From positions 3,020,501 to 3,084,500 of the forward strand of contig JAGMUV010000002.1 of assembly GCA_020744425.1 (NCBI GenBank): DNA of 64,000 nucleotides, given 5' to 3'. The position numbers and the translations under genes were made by a program. This DNA comes from Dactylonectria macrodidyma. Its lineage: Eukaryota; Ascomycota; Sordariomycetes; Hypocreales; Nectriaceae. The notes beneath the pieces were generated by a model. That model had not been told where the DNA came from and did not search any database. It was given only the letters and a program-made list of their open reading frames with translations. Shown one piece after another: positions 12,177 to 24,264 of the stretch (its first letter is position 1; every line of letters starts with the position of its first letter).

Positions 12177-13490
12177 ATGGCCCCGCCCAAGCTTCCGATA
12201 TCTCTGCGACTATTGCTCGTGGCGACACTCTGCACATCCGCCGCTTCTGCCGTGCCGGCGCACCGAATATTTCGACGCGCAGACTCTTGTGACGCCGACC
12301 AAGTGACTTGTCCGAGCATTCTACCAAGCAACTTCTGCTGTGCTGAGGACACCAAATGCATCGCCCTCGCAGGGGGGACTACGGCCGTGTGCTGCCCGAC
12401 GGATCAAGACTGTTCCTTGATCAAGCCCATCACCTGCAATCTCAGCGAGCAGAACGTCGCAATCCGACCGAATGCCTCTATCAAGACGACCGTCTTCAAC
12501 GTCGAGCTGGAGACGTGTGGTGACGGCACCTGTTGCCCTTTCGGCTACAGTTGCAACAGCGACAACGAGTGCATCATGAATGATGACCAGTCAGAAGCTC
12601 CCAGTGGCTCAGATACCAGCGCAAGCAGCACCGCTGGGCCTAGTGCGACGTCTACTACAAATCCTTCATCGACTGGAACGGCCTCTACAACCGCAGCGCC
12701 ATCCTCCACCACGGTGCCCAGTGAATCGTCTGGCTCAGATGATGACTCGGACTCAAACAATTCGGGCCCGGCCACCACCTCCATCATCGGCGGTGTCATC
12801 GGCGGTTGCCTCGTGCTTCTTGTCATCGCCATCATCGTATTCCTTTGCATCCGTCGCCGAAACAAGGGCGATGGTAGTAATTCGGAGAAGGGCGGCCACC
12901 GCGCCTTTGGCCACGCACGCGCCGCCAGCAGCACAGGCTCGTTTGGAAACATCATCTCCGAACCCATCACTCAACCCAACTCCTACCGTACGGACTTCAT
13001 CCTCAAGTCTTCCACACCCTCCACCGTTGTCTCCAGAGCTACACCGCCCTCCACCGGTTTTAGAAATACGCCCTCCACTGGCTCAAGGACGCTCGTGCGT
13101 AGCTTCTCCAACTCAACCCGCATCAGTCCGACGCCGCCCCGAATTCGCATCTCTATCCCGAATCCGTTCAACTCCCCGAGCGCGTCCCCAGGTGTCCACT
13201 CCGCTCAGCCCAGCCTGTTCAACGAAGGGCTACCCCGCCATGGCAACGTTCGTCTGCTGCCCATCCGCTCCATGAAGGCATCATCCCACTACTGCAGCCA
13301 ACGGCCGACTACCCCTGAGCTTCAGCGAGAGCCCAGCAGCGAGAGTATCAACGTCTTTGCAGACCCAGGCACTGTAAAGGCCCGCCCACTGACGCGTGCT
13401 ACGACATTTACTGACATGATGGATGAGGCCGACCTGGGCGAAGTACGACGCGGGCGACCGTACGTTCCTGGGACCACACCACGAATATAA
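12177..13490 (+). CDS. Cysteine-rich type I membrane protein with Ser/Thr-rich stalk
   Basis: This is a single-exon gene for 437 residues with the architecture of a fungal surface protein. A signal peptide covers about residues 1-26 (LRLLLVATLCTSAASA core). A dibasic FRR site near residue 34 could be a Kex2 processing site. Between residues 38 and 132 there are 14 cysteines including three adjacent CC pairs, suggesting seven disulfides. Next come a Ser/Thr-rich, probably O-mannosylated stalk (about 137-200), a glycine-rich membrane helix at about 203-224, an RRRNK stop-transfer and a roughly 210-residue disordered Ser/Pro/Arg-rich cytoplasmic tail. The layout resembles wall-stress or mucin-like sensors, but the ectodomain is not a WSC domain I can recognise, so the role is unknown. 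The ATG at 12177 is supported by the signal peptide directly after it. It is convergent with the F-box gene downstream. Confidence 0.85.
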   Translation: MAPPKLPISLRLLLVATLCTSAASAVPAHRIFRRADSCDADQVTCPSILPSNFCCAEDTKCIALAGGTTAVCCPTDQDCSLIKPITCNLSEQNVAIRPNASIKTTVFNVELETCGDGTCCPFGYSCNSDNECIMNDDQSEAPSGSDTSASSTAGPSATSTTNPSSTGTASTTAAPSSTTVPSESSGSDDDSDSNNSGPATTSIIGGVIGGCLVLLVIAIIVFLCIRRRNKGDGSNSEKGGHRAFGHARAASSTGSFGNIISEPITQPNSYRTDFILKSSTPSTVVSRATPPSTGFRNTPSTGSRTLVRSFSNSTRISPTPPRIRISIPNPFNSPSASPGVHSAQPSLFNEGLPRHGNVRLLPIRSMKASSHYCSQRPTTPELQREPSSESINVFADPGTVKARPLTRATTFTDMMDEADLGEVRRGRPYVPGTTPRI

Positions 13491-14403
13491 TACAACAACA
13501 CCGTCCTTTCAAAAAAAGTCCGACCAGTGTGCAGCCGACTACAACAGCACCAACACGAGCTCAACCACACACACCTACCTCTTAATTACTCGCAACGCCC
13601 TGCCGCTCATCGTGCTGCGCACGACTGACTATCGCTACCGTACATACAGCATATCTCTCTCTCTCTGTCTCTCTCCATTTCTGTGCCTCACGCTATAATT
13701 CGGGCGGGGTGACCTAGGCGTTTCGGGTGCGCATGGAGAGGAGTTTGTTGTCCTTTATACCCAGGGGTTTCTCTCGGACATCGCCATGCGCTTGTTTTTT
13801 TTTCTTTTTCATTTTCCTTTGTCTTCCGATATATAAGATCGTCGGAGAACTGGTGGGATATAGATAGATGCCCGAATCGTATGCAAATATTGCACATTCT
13901 TCAAACAAGAAACATTGACACTGCTACAAGAATGTGAAGAACAAGTAGTAGGGAATAATGATGATAATAATGATATGCTGGCGCCTCTGCTGGTGGCTCA
14001 CTCTACTTCCCATGGATCCATATCAAATTTTGGGATTTCTTTTCAACGAGTGTCTGTTTTCTCTCCTCGTCATAACTTGTTTGCATTTCCCGTTCGCCTC
14101 GTGCCCGCCTCAAGAATATGGCACCCAGCGCTCCCAAAACAAAATACCGCAGGGTCGTGAGATCTTCCAGCCGCGCTATGCCGACCCGTACATGCGTAGA
14201 TATAAAAGCGAATGGTAAGAGTGTTGACAAAGGAAAAAATAATAATCTCGAAAAGGTACATGAAGCCAGGGAGTGGGTAATAAATACAGAGACATGATTG
14301 TAGCGATCGGGTAGTATGTATATGTGATCAGCATAGAATAGTGTTAACGCCAGCTCCTGGCTATTACCTCAACCCGTGTTTGAGCAAATTGACGCCGTGG
14401 TCT
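13491..14403. other. Convergent intergenic region (3' ends)
   Basis: This stretch lies between two convergent genes and should hold both 3' UTRs. It has a CT-rich simple repeat around 13650-13675 and A/T-rich stretches, including AATAAA-like signals on the plus strand near 14275-14285. I see no gene. Confidence 0.6.
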
Positions 14404-17400
14404 CTACATGACGATGCACTTCTTGTCCTTTTCTTTGTTCATTTTGGCCGAGGTGGTTGAGACATCCGTCCACCCAGCGCTGCTGGCGCCATCGGTGTTC
14501 TTCTTGCGTTTTTTGGTCTTAGCCTTCCACCCGCGCTTCTTCGCATCCTGGATATTCTTGGCTGCGCTGCGCTCAGCCCGGCTGGGTCGGCGGTTGACTC
14601 CGGGAGACGGCCGGGTCACGGGCACTGGAGGTGCGTTGAGCCAAGCGGGAACGGACTGCGACACTGGAATCGGTACTGCCGAAGGTGGTATTTCAGGTCC
14701 GTGGGACGAGGTAGCGCTGTAGATGGTCTCGAGGCGCTCGACCGTCGGCCGGTTGATAGACCCAGGTATCGGGCGCGGATGACGGGGAATGGGCGCCAGC
14801 AAAGGTGTCTCGCCACGGCGACCAGATATCTGACGTGTTGGTGGATCGAACGCACCCGACACGCCCCCGGGCGTGCTGATTATCAACGGTTGATCAAATT
14901 CGACAGGAGGGCGTCTTGGCGTCTCCGGGGATACAGGATCGGTGTGCACGCGCGCAAACGACATTTCGCTATGGGAACTCCCAACCGGCCTTCGCTGCAC
15001 TTGGAAGCCCCCGGACAGCCTGCGAGGGCTACCCTGACTAATGCGCTTATTTAGGCTGGCGAGCTGGCTAACACTTGGCGGTGGGGGCAGGCCCGAGGCT
15101 ATGCTATCGGCGGGTTGTACGGACGGGACCGAGTGCGGGTACCCAACACCAAGGCCGGCCGCCTGGTGGGTCCACGGGCCGGGGGCCGTGGGCCACGTCT
15201 GGTTATTAGACAGCCGCCTTGGTCTAGGCGCCGTTTCTTGGTCGGGCTGAGAGTGCGTCTCCATGGAGCGTGATGTTTGCAGGCTTCGGCCAGGCGGGTT
15301 GGCATAGAGACCAGCATTCGATGGAATTGAGGTCTGCGACATCGTTGCTGGTGGTGCCACTAGGGCGTTCGAGCCGATGGGGACAGTGACAGCCCTCGGT
15401 GCTATTGGAGAGACGGTGGAGTTGGAGGGGTGCCGCCTTTCATTTTCAGTCTGCCTTGGCTCGGTCAGCTGACGGGCAGGCTGTCGCGGGGACTCCGGCG
15501 GTGTGATGTCGTAGAGGTCATCGGTATCCCGCTGGACGGATGGACTCGAAGTGGGCCGGGGGCTCTCGGGAATGCGGATCCTGCTCATCGTGGTAGAGTC
15601 ACTTGCGGTTCTCTGGAAAGCTGGTCGTTGTGGGCTTGAGTTCGACGTCTGGGCATCTGGCGACCTGAAGGCAGTTGGGTTGGGCAGAGGCGGTGGCGGG
15701 AGGGGTGACGTATGGGGTGCAACTGAAGGCCCGCGTAGGAACGCAGGTAGGTCCCCGGGATCATCCTTTTGGTACGGCGGGGGCGGAGGCACCCAGTTAT
15801 CGGCGTCGCTCTCATGGGGATGTTCACGCCGGCCATCAGCACGGCGGTACTCGATGCGGCGCCCGTCTGCGGTTCGAGGATGCAGGCTTCGATCAACAGC
15901 TGCGGCCGTAGCAGCGCGACGCAGCGTGGTTCCGGATCGAGGGCTGGCGTGGGCATAGGGGGCATCGAGAGCCTCCATCTCCTCCATCGTTGCTTCTTCG
16001 CCTTCCTCGTCGCCATTGCTCAGGTCGCCGGGGTGGTTTGCGGGATTCCTACCGACTATGCGAGGTACCAGAGGATCATCGTCTGCGTTCTCGTCGCGTG
16101 GCCGTGACTGGACAGGAGGAGCTCGCGCAGCAGCGGTCGTGGCAGTTCGGAGCATGGCATTTCCACCAGCTCCGCTGCGGCCTCCGCGGCCACCGCGCTT
16201 CTGGGCCACTGTCCTACGTCGAACAATAGCCACCTCGGTGGCGAGATCTCGTTGCTCCTCTTCCAGTACTTCGGCGTTGTCGGTTCCAACCTCAATGGTG
16301 ATCTCGGTTTTGCTACCGTCGTCCAGGCCATATTCAAAGTCCAGGAGAGTGATCCTACCGCCATCAACAAAGTCCATATCCTCCTCTTCCGTGACTAATC
16401 TAGCCGGGCCTACTCCTCGCGCAGTAACAATCAACCGTTCCTGAGTGGACGATTGTCCAAAGCCAGCAACCCACTTGACATTGCTGACTTCTGTGAGCTC
16501 GGCGATTTTGCAACCGGAAATAACTGTGTTTCTTAGTTTGTCGCACAAAATCTGCCATTGAGGAACTCTACCGCCATCAGCGTCTTGTGCCGCTCGGGTA
16601 GACATTCGACGAGAACTGCTGCTCTGAGCACTGTTTTGTCTGCCCAAGCCAGAGGACCCGCTCTCATTCGAGGTTGAGCTGTTATCGGGAGCAGCGTCCA
16701 AGTCTTCAGGGACGCCATATACCCAAATATCCTTCCCCTGGAACCCAGCCGACACTAACTCGCCATGGTAAGTTGCGGCGGGGAGGGTGCATGGCAGAAG
16801 CTTGGCTTGTGAGTCTGCATCTGGAACCGGGCCTGTGAAATATGTAGTACCATTCCTTAGGTCATCAATTCGAACTGAGCGAAACGTCTCGAAGCTGCGG
16901 TCGTAGGTAAATGCCCAGCTTGCTTCCTCTTGACTGTCATCCTGAAGTAGCACAGCGTGGCTGCAATCGCGGCTGGTGTTGGGGAACAAGATGGATGTCG
17001 TCCACAGGGCGCTGAGGTTTTCCTCGGACATGTGGCTACCCGGGTCGTAGTACGGCGCAGTGAGTATTACGGTGCTAGGTGGAGCGGATTGTGTGGTGGT
17101 GCCAAGAATCTGGGTGCCGTCGTAGGAGAACGCAAGAGCATCGACGGCGTCGCATTTGACAGCGCGTCGGTCGGTGGCTAGTGCGCCTGGTCTCAAAGAA
17201 GAGACCTCGATGCCACCCTCATATGCGGCGGCGAGAACGGAGCCACAGGGGGAGAGCGCGATGGTTCGCGGGGTGTTGTCGAGGATCATGGACTGGGTAC
17301 GGCGAGGCGGCGACTGTTGAAGATCGTATAGGTCAACCTGCATCTCGGTAGACAAAACAGCCAAGAGGGACGCGATGTCATTGATGCAAGCGGCGACGGG

Positions 17401-18109
17401 CCGCCGTAGAATCTTGAACTCCCTTTTGAGCTCGACGCTGGAGCCCCTCATGTCGATAACATAGACCCTGGCAGAGTTGTAGGCTAAGAGGTGGTGCCCC
17501 TTGGGAGAGGCACTGAACTGCATACCCTCGCCACCGGGACATGACGAAGAACTGATGGAGTTGGAGATGAGTTTAATGACTGTTTGGTTAGGCCGTAGGT
17601 AGGCTTGAAATAGGTTTCGCTTGACCTCACGAGCGAAGAGGCGTCGCAGGTGGGGGAGGCTGTCATCGTCGGGAGAGGGAAGGGTAGTATGGCTCGTCGA
17701 ATAGGAGGGACATTTTGCGAGCTGGCAGATATAGAGGTGGGAGCGCTGGGAGACGGCTCGCCACTTGCGGTTGAGTAGGATTAGGGACGCGAAGCCGTTG
17801 GGATCGGTAGCTTGGAGGACCCTAGATAGAGAAGGCGCATGTCAGCACAGCGCAACATAGGAGAGTTGAAGTGCGGGGGAGGTGAAGAGACAAAGGCTAG
17901 AAGGAAGACGATGATGGTGATGACAGGAAGTGTCGTGTAGTACTTCTTCCCCGCAGTGCTGCTGTCGCACAAAGTGAGGGTTGAGGGCGCAGAGAGGGGG
18001 CCACTACTCACTGCTCGATGATCTCGTCGGGGAGGCGATCGAAGGGTGGCGGAGGTATGGGCGTCTTGTCGATACTGGAGCGACGGGCGTCCATGGTCGT
18101 GGCGTCCAT
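14404..18109 (-). CDS. F-box protein with propeller-like region, long disordered tail and C-terminal CaaX box
   Basis: The protein has 1171 residues from two exons: 18109-18012, an intron at 18011-17822 (GTGAGT...CTAG), then 17821-14404. The N-terminus reads LPDEIIEQ VLQATDPNGFAS LILLNRKWRAV (about residues 26-60), matching an F-box, so it is a candidate substrate adaptor for an SCF ubiquitin ligase. About residues 130-420 contain strand-turn patterns such as IALSPCGSVLAAAYEGG that resemble degenerate WD/propeller repeats. The remaining half is Pro/Ser/Arg-rich and probably disordered. The last 60 residues are very basic and the protein ends DKKCIVM, a CaaX motif with X = Met, which favours farnesylation. 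The F-box lies partly in the short first exon and is lost if translation is assumed to start at the internal ATG at 17523. Targets are unknown. Confidence 0.85.
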
Positions 18110-20980
18110 GACGCTCTAGCGCTCTAAGGTGGAAGACTGTAGAGCATATCAGAAGAGAGGGAACGAAAGATGAAGCGAAGTGAAGCGATGAGGAGACGTA
18201 GATGCGAAAACGAAAATGGGTAACGGGCAACGACGATGGCGAGCTGAATCGAGGCCGGGAAGGTGCGACTTGGAGCCGATTATAGGTAGCGTTGGCGTCG
18301 GCGGTGGGTGGGCGGGCGGGCTTATGCGTGTGGCTGAAGCTGACTGGACGCTGGGATTGGTTAATGGCCCTGCCCGACAGAGGCGAGACCGCTGTAATTA
18401 TAGAGGGAAGCCACCGAGCCCAAGCCAATGGCCAGATAGATGCCTCGGTTTAGGGGCGATTTAGAATTTGCTAGCTGAGCAAGTCAAAGACAATGCGTTT
18501 CGGTTGTTCTGATGCCCCGGGATTGGTTAGTTAATCGTGTTTCTCAATGCGAGGGGCGAGCGATAACGGTGAACTTGCCCCAAGCTCTTCGTCTTCCAAG
18601 GCCAAGGCGAGGGAACAGGGCCAAAGGTGAGCAGCGTGGATCCAACCTTGTTCAGCTCAGGAGGGAGGATCCTTGTCGGCCTGGCAAGCCTGTTTCCTTT
18701 CAGGTGGCTCGCAAAAGGGTGTAACGGGGCCCGAGAAACGCGGTGGTGATGGGCGATTCGAGTGACGTATGAAGCACAGGCGTCGAGCGAGGCAAGAAAT
18801 AACAACAATGAAAGTCTACTGCGTAATAATTAGTAGGTATGTACGGAGTTTGGCGATTGTGGTAATATTACCAACCTGGAACAGACCCGAAATACGATAA
18901 TGTCGCTGTCGCCTGGAAGTTATTTTGATTCTGCCAGGCTCAATTGGGCGGACGCGGACGAGCCAGAACGAGACCTCTCCACTTGGTGCAGTTGGGGGCG
19001 CCTTGGTCGAACCAGGGGTCCTTACAGCTTGGGGGGATTTTTGGTTCGTTTTTTCCAAGGGCCTTTCAGCGGGCTCACCAGCAGCTAACAGGGGGGAAAG
19101 ATGGGCGCAGCATGTGAGAGTGAGTCGGACGAGGCCTATCTCGGTGGGCTTGTAGGCTTGTGGGCTTGTGTTGCGTGTTACGTGGATGTTGACGCGGCGT
19201 GGCAGCAGCAGTAAGTGGCGGACAGGAATTGGTTACAAACAGGCTGAAAGGCGAAATGGGGGATTCTTATATTTCTTCATAAATAATCATTTCAACGTCA
19301 GTAAAACATTCCCGCGTCTGTGAATGCATTCGTAGGGTCGCAGCGGCGAGTGAAACCTGAATGTGTCTCTGGAGTCGAACATCACGCACCCACGAAACAC
19401 GGAGACGGCGATATCTTTGGTCAATCTTTGGAGGGGGGGGGCGCCCCCCGAACTAAAATAAAAAGGGCACAGACGTAGCGCAAAGCCACGGCAAGGCAGG
19501 CGGGACAAAAGGGCAGCGCCAGGGACCAGAAGAAGTTCATGAAGCCCAGTAGCAATAACAACCTGGAAGACGAGACGACCTGAAGACATATGATGTAAGC
19601 CGGCGACTAGCATTTGTTTACCCTTGAAGCTGGAGCCCGTTATCATTGTTAGTGGGTGGTTATTCGTGCAAAGTACTGTACTTTTGCTTCATCCTGACCA
19701 CTGTGCCCCTGCTTATTCATTCTTCAGTGGATGATGCTGTCATAACAATCCGGCATTGTCGAACATCCCACCTGTTCATTCGGCTGTCTGATCTTCTGTC
19801 TGTACCCCATAAAACGTCTCTACCTGATCTGTCTTTGTCTAGTATTCGTCTGCGTCTGGTAATTTGTCCGTTCTCCCTTGCTTTGCACCAACGCCAGTGT
19901 GTTAGTTGCATATTCTGTCACCAACCTACCTCTCCGGCATTCTATCATTGGTGGCAAGTCCTGATAGTGTGGTCCATTCAGTAAAAATGGCACGCGTGTC
20001 TGTCGCACGCTTACTACGTACAATCGTCCGCTCACTAATTCACTTATCTCATCACTCCATGGTCTGGCACTGTCTCCCTCTCTCCCTCATCGCCACTAAA
20101 CGTGCATCCCTGACAACCGTCTGTTTTTTCTTGTTGCTCTCTTGCCCCCGTGCTACATTCTCGAGTCGCCACTTGTAAGACCCTTTCTCACACTGGCAAC
20201 TGCCATAAAGCCTGCTGTGCTTTTGTAATTTTTGATCTGTCCTCGAAGGGAGCCTTGAATCCTACAGCCGAGAATAGAACCGTCTGGACTGCTATTCTTA
20301 GCACCTAGCCTGGTACCATACGCCCGCCGCAGTCCATGCGTCTGCACTACGGCTTTGCTGCCGAGCCATGGAATGCACATGTGCAGATATTTGTTCAGCT
20401 GTCGATGCGCCATGGCACAACCCAACACCATGTTCCAATCATCGCCGAAGGATCGTATTATTGGAAGATTTGAAATGTCACCACTATTCCCACCTCCGTC
20501 TCATAGCCTTTGGCCCTCCGCCCCTCCACCCCTCCCAAACCCCGCGGTTTTCTACTGCCACATTTCACCATATCAACCAATCTCTTCACCCGGCCGAGTG
20601 GTATTTCGCTTTGCATCACTTCAAGTCGGGCTTGGGCCGTACCTTGGATGAGGCTTGACGCAACACACCAAGCTCAATTTTGAAGATCCATGTGCTCACT
20701 TTTCTGTATGAGTAAACTTTATACAATACATTCAACTGTGACATCGGAAGACTTGTGCTATTTAAAATTTCCAGTGGTTTACGGCAAAGTATTTATAGAC
20801 TTTATATTGACAACATGCTTTGGCTTGGTGAATGGTTTAACTCTCGGGAAAGGAAATGCTTTTGTGCGCTTCAAGTCTTGCCATAAGAACGGAGACGAGC
20901 ACTCCCGTGACGAACTCACCATTCTCAACCGCAGCTGTGTTGGCTCTACATCACGTGAAAATCGCTGTTGCTCTGGTGCC

Positions 20981-21027
<47 letters not shown>

Positions 21028-23333
21028 GATGTTGGTATCGATCCGACTTAGAATGAATGCTCCCCTCCTACGGGACTGTATGTGGACGCGATCGTGCAAG
21101 GCCGCCTTGTTGGGCAGCTGAGAACAAAGCAATTGAAATTAACATCAGAGGCAGCAAGTGTAGCACTTGCCGCACTGTGCTAACTTGACTTACATGTGCC
21201 ATTGTTCTGGTACCAGAGTGGTGGGTGGCAGAAAGAACACAGCTTCGTTTCGCACTGGCTCGCTCACTGTCCTGTCCTATGTCGTTCTGCACTCACCCCC
21301 CCATGCTTGTTTTGCTGCCTTGGACGCACTGCCTAAATCATTGTTGTTCGGTTCTGGTTCATTCTTTTTTTTATGTTCTTGTTTTACTCTTCGGTTCCAC
21401 CCTGACAATGTTGTGTTTTAACGCTCCTTCTATTATTGCGGGTCGGCATCATGAGACTAGATGCTCTTTCTTGACCAAGTCAATGATAAAAAGGCTCAGT
21501 CGCTTCCTCCCGCATAGAATATATTACAAGCGCCTCTCCTTGGTCAAACGGACTCTCTCTTTCAAGCCATCCCTTCCTGGCCTGCTGGATCTTCTTTCCA
21601 ATAGCATAAGTGACCAGGAGCTAAGAAGTCAAAATCCCAGATCGCAACACCCTCTGTGCGACCGCGGAATATTGTTAGCACGTCTCTCTAGAACAAATAG
21701 AAGATAATGCTGTAATCGCTATCTATACGGGCCGGTCCATGGCTAGGATATTCCCCGTTACTATCTGCATGTTGGTCCCTTGCCTTGTATAGGAGGCCGG
21801 CGTGCTAGCTCCCCTGCCCAGGGCCGTCAACCCTCTTTCAAATTTGATTCTGCCGTCAATCCTACTGCGTATATTGTACCAGTGATACCTACATCGATCG
21901 AGATTCAGGTGCTGAGATCGGGTGTCATGGTTGGGTAGCAGGCCGAAATTGGATCTCTCGCCTGAGCCAGGTACGAAGGAGACATCCCCAGAGCCACCAT
22001 GGCCTAGTAGATTTTTTGTCCTAGGGGCCCGATCGGTTTCTTATAAAAGATGGGGAAGGATGAAACTATACCATTATAAGGTTGACGCGACATCTAGCTG
22101 TTCTCTCTTCCATGTTCTATGAGTGCTCAACTGGGTGTCATCCTGAACACCGAAGTAGTAAGTTTTTGATTCAGTTTTGGCACCCACATGAGGTGACCAA
22201 GAGTCTGTAATCTAAAAATACGTTTGAGTCTGCTTGATCTATAATAAATAGCATCTCGTAGCAAGAATCTTCTTGTCAAATAGACTGTAACACAGCAACA
22301 GGATCCCTGATGAAGATGGAGCTGTAAGCTGTTTCGAGCTAGATAGCGCTATCCATGTGCAAGAAAATACAATGGTTTAAGGATAAAATCTTGGTGCTTA
22401 TGCGGCGGGTAGTAGTGCCACGCAGAAGGGCCGAGCGGTCAGCTTAATCGTTGAGGGATGAATGAGGCGGTGCACCGGGGAAGCAGTAGAGGCTGACGGT
22501 CGCCGCCAGTCCAGTTGCGGCCCCCAAGTCGATGAACAGTGCTGAAATGCTCAACGGCCTGTCGTTGGTCTCGGCAACTATTGATCGACTTCAACCTCAC
22601 CAACAAGATAGCGCCCCTGGGTCTCCACACAAGCCGCAAACCATGGGGACGACTGATGGCTGCTGATAGGCCAACCGTTCCCTTGGGTGACGGTAGTTTT
22701 CCGGCAAGGCATGTTCTCCTGGGATCTTATTAGTATGCGGCATATGATTGGAGCGCGAGGTATGGTATCTAGCGGGCCGTTGTGGGAGCTCTGGAATAAC
22801 AAACCCTTGAGACATCCAGCTCCCCTGCTGAACACTAGGGGGTTCAGATGGTCATAGACGAGCAAGAAGCGATCTTTTAAATGAAAATTGAAACACAAAT
22901 ATAAAAAAGCTGCCCTCCTTGGCGTTGAAGGCGTTGCTGAAGCAAAACAGATGCGTGCAATTCACCTCGTACGCGAGCAAGAAACGGGCAGACAATCGTG
23001 CCAAGAACTGTTTCCTACTGCAACTAGCTTAGTGCGGTTTGAATGCCTCGAAAGGTCATTGTTCTCTCTTCTCTCAATGAGACGGCCATCAGTCATCACC
23101 ACGTCAGCCCCGCAGCAGCCCTGGCGTCCAGGTGTACAGGCGGTGGAGATGAAGCATCTGCCGGAGAGCCTAAGGCACCTAGTGCTTGCGAACGTGTGCC
23201 CTGGCTGCCGAGTACATACAGGGCAAAGGGGGACTGCAGCCCGCCCGTCCTGTGCCTGATCTTGGGATAGTCTTGTCCAGCCGGTCCCTTGATACTGGAT
23301 GGACGGCGCTTGGCATACAAGCTACCAGCCACG
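18110..23333. other. Gene-poor region with microsatellite
   Basis: This is 5.2 kb without a supported gene. The first few hundred bases are the promoter of the minus-strand F-box gene. A (TTG)n microsatellite lies at 20981-21028. Open frames such as 21225-21707 (+) and 20779-21132 (-) either use non-ATG starts or are created by the repeat, and have no recognisable domains. I saw no tRNA or 5S-like sequence. Confidence 0.5.
20981..21028 (+). repeat. (TTG)n microsatellite, about 16 copies
   Basis: This is a perfect trinucleotide run of about 48 bases. On the complementary strand it would encode polyasparagine in one frame, but no gene context supports translation. It should be length-polymorphic between strains. 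Confidence 0.9.
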
Positions 23334-23898
23334 ATGGCTTCTCCCTCGTACCGGCTGTTGCCCATAGAGCCCATAGTCAAGGAGTTTCAGCAAGAAGCCA
23401 CCACAGAAGTCCTCACTTTGTTTCCCGTCGAGAAGAAAAAGGGGTTGTCAAGCTACGGCTTGCCCGAGTCCTGTAAAAAAGCTTGCGATGCGCTACTGCG
23501 AAGCTTGGTATGTTATCCAACCCATCCACACTCCGCTGAATCGCAAATAACAAGACCAGGCACCCGAGATTGAGTCTTGGGCGAGGGGAATGGGCATGAC
23601 AGTCAAAGACCTCGGCCGCCCCGAAATTAGTCCTCAGGCTTTCCGACTCGAAAAGGATAACATGTCGTCGCTTCTCAAAGGCTACACGGCAATCGTCCTT
23701 GCTCTCGGAAACACAGACTACCACGTCGAACTCGTTTCCGGAGATAAAAAGTCTTCTTGCAAGGAGATGTGGGATCCCAGGTTCGCACTTCATCTCCGTG
23801 AGACTGGGCTACGAGCAAAAGGAGGTCACATCAGATTTCTCTACATCCCCCTCCAACTGGAGCCCGTGGAAAGGCCGTGGGAATACGCTACTTCATAA
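23334..23898 (+). CDS. Small hypothetical protein, two exons
   Basis: I do not recognise this protein. The gene model is 23334-23507, an intron at 23508-23559 (GTATGT...CCAG, 52 bases, phase 0) and 23560-23898, giving 170 residues. Support comes from an ATG start, clean splice sites that keep the frame, and a protein-like composition (for example IVKEFQQEATTEVLTLFPVE and LLKGYTAIVLALGNTDYHVE). There is no signal peptide or membrane helix. A second open frame overlaps the 3' half and runs to 24154 with an equally protein-like sequence (HFISVRLGYEQKEVTSDF), so the 3' end may be mis-modelled, frameshifted or decayed. It lies in a gene-poor stretch and converges on another unrecognised ORF, which suggests accessory, lineage-specific DNA. 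Confidence 0.45.
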
Positions 23899-24264
23899 TA
23901 AAGATCATATCATGATCCAGACCAGCATCTGTGGAATTTCCGCCCGCATTCACCTTCAGCGTGTTGGCGGTCAAACTCTGCTCAATTTTATCGAGGCTGC
24001 GAAAAGCATGAGTTTTGAGCAACGGGGGAAAATTGGAGGAAAATGCCTACCTCACCTTGCCTCCACACAGATCAAACACAAGACTTGGGATTCTCAGAAC
24101 CTCGGAAGGCAGTTGTTTGGAAGGAGGGTGGGCTGCGGTTGCTTCTTCCCTTAGAAGAGGGAAACATTCGCCGGTAAAGTGTTGGCCGAATGTAAAGTAA
24201 GAGTTGACTGACAGACATGAGCCATACTGTACTTAGTTCCTCAGCAATAGTTTAAGCCTGGGGT
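23899..24264. other. Short interval between two convergent hypothetical ORFs
   Basis: This interval contains the tail of an open frame (to 24154, plus strand) that overlaps the 23334-23898 gene in another frame. Otherwise I see nothing recognisable. Confidence 0.4.

Noticed and set aside
20779..21132. Minus-strand frame with polyasparagine
   Set aside because: The asparagine run is simply the complement of the (TTG)n microsatellite; the flanking sequence is not protein-like.
21225..21707. 160-residue plus-strand frame
   Set aside because: It needs a non-ATG start, has a Cys/Leu/Ser-rich composition typical of T-rich DNA and shows no domain.
22421..22460. tRNA-like GGGCCGAGCGGTCAGC sequence
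   Set aside because: It resembles a serine/leucine tRNA D-arm, but no matching acceptor stem, anticodon loop or T-arm GGTTCGANTCC follows.
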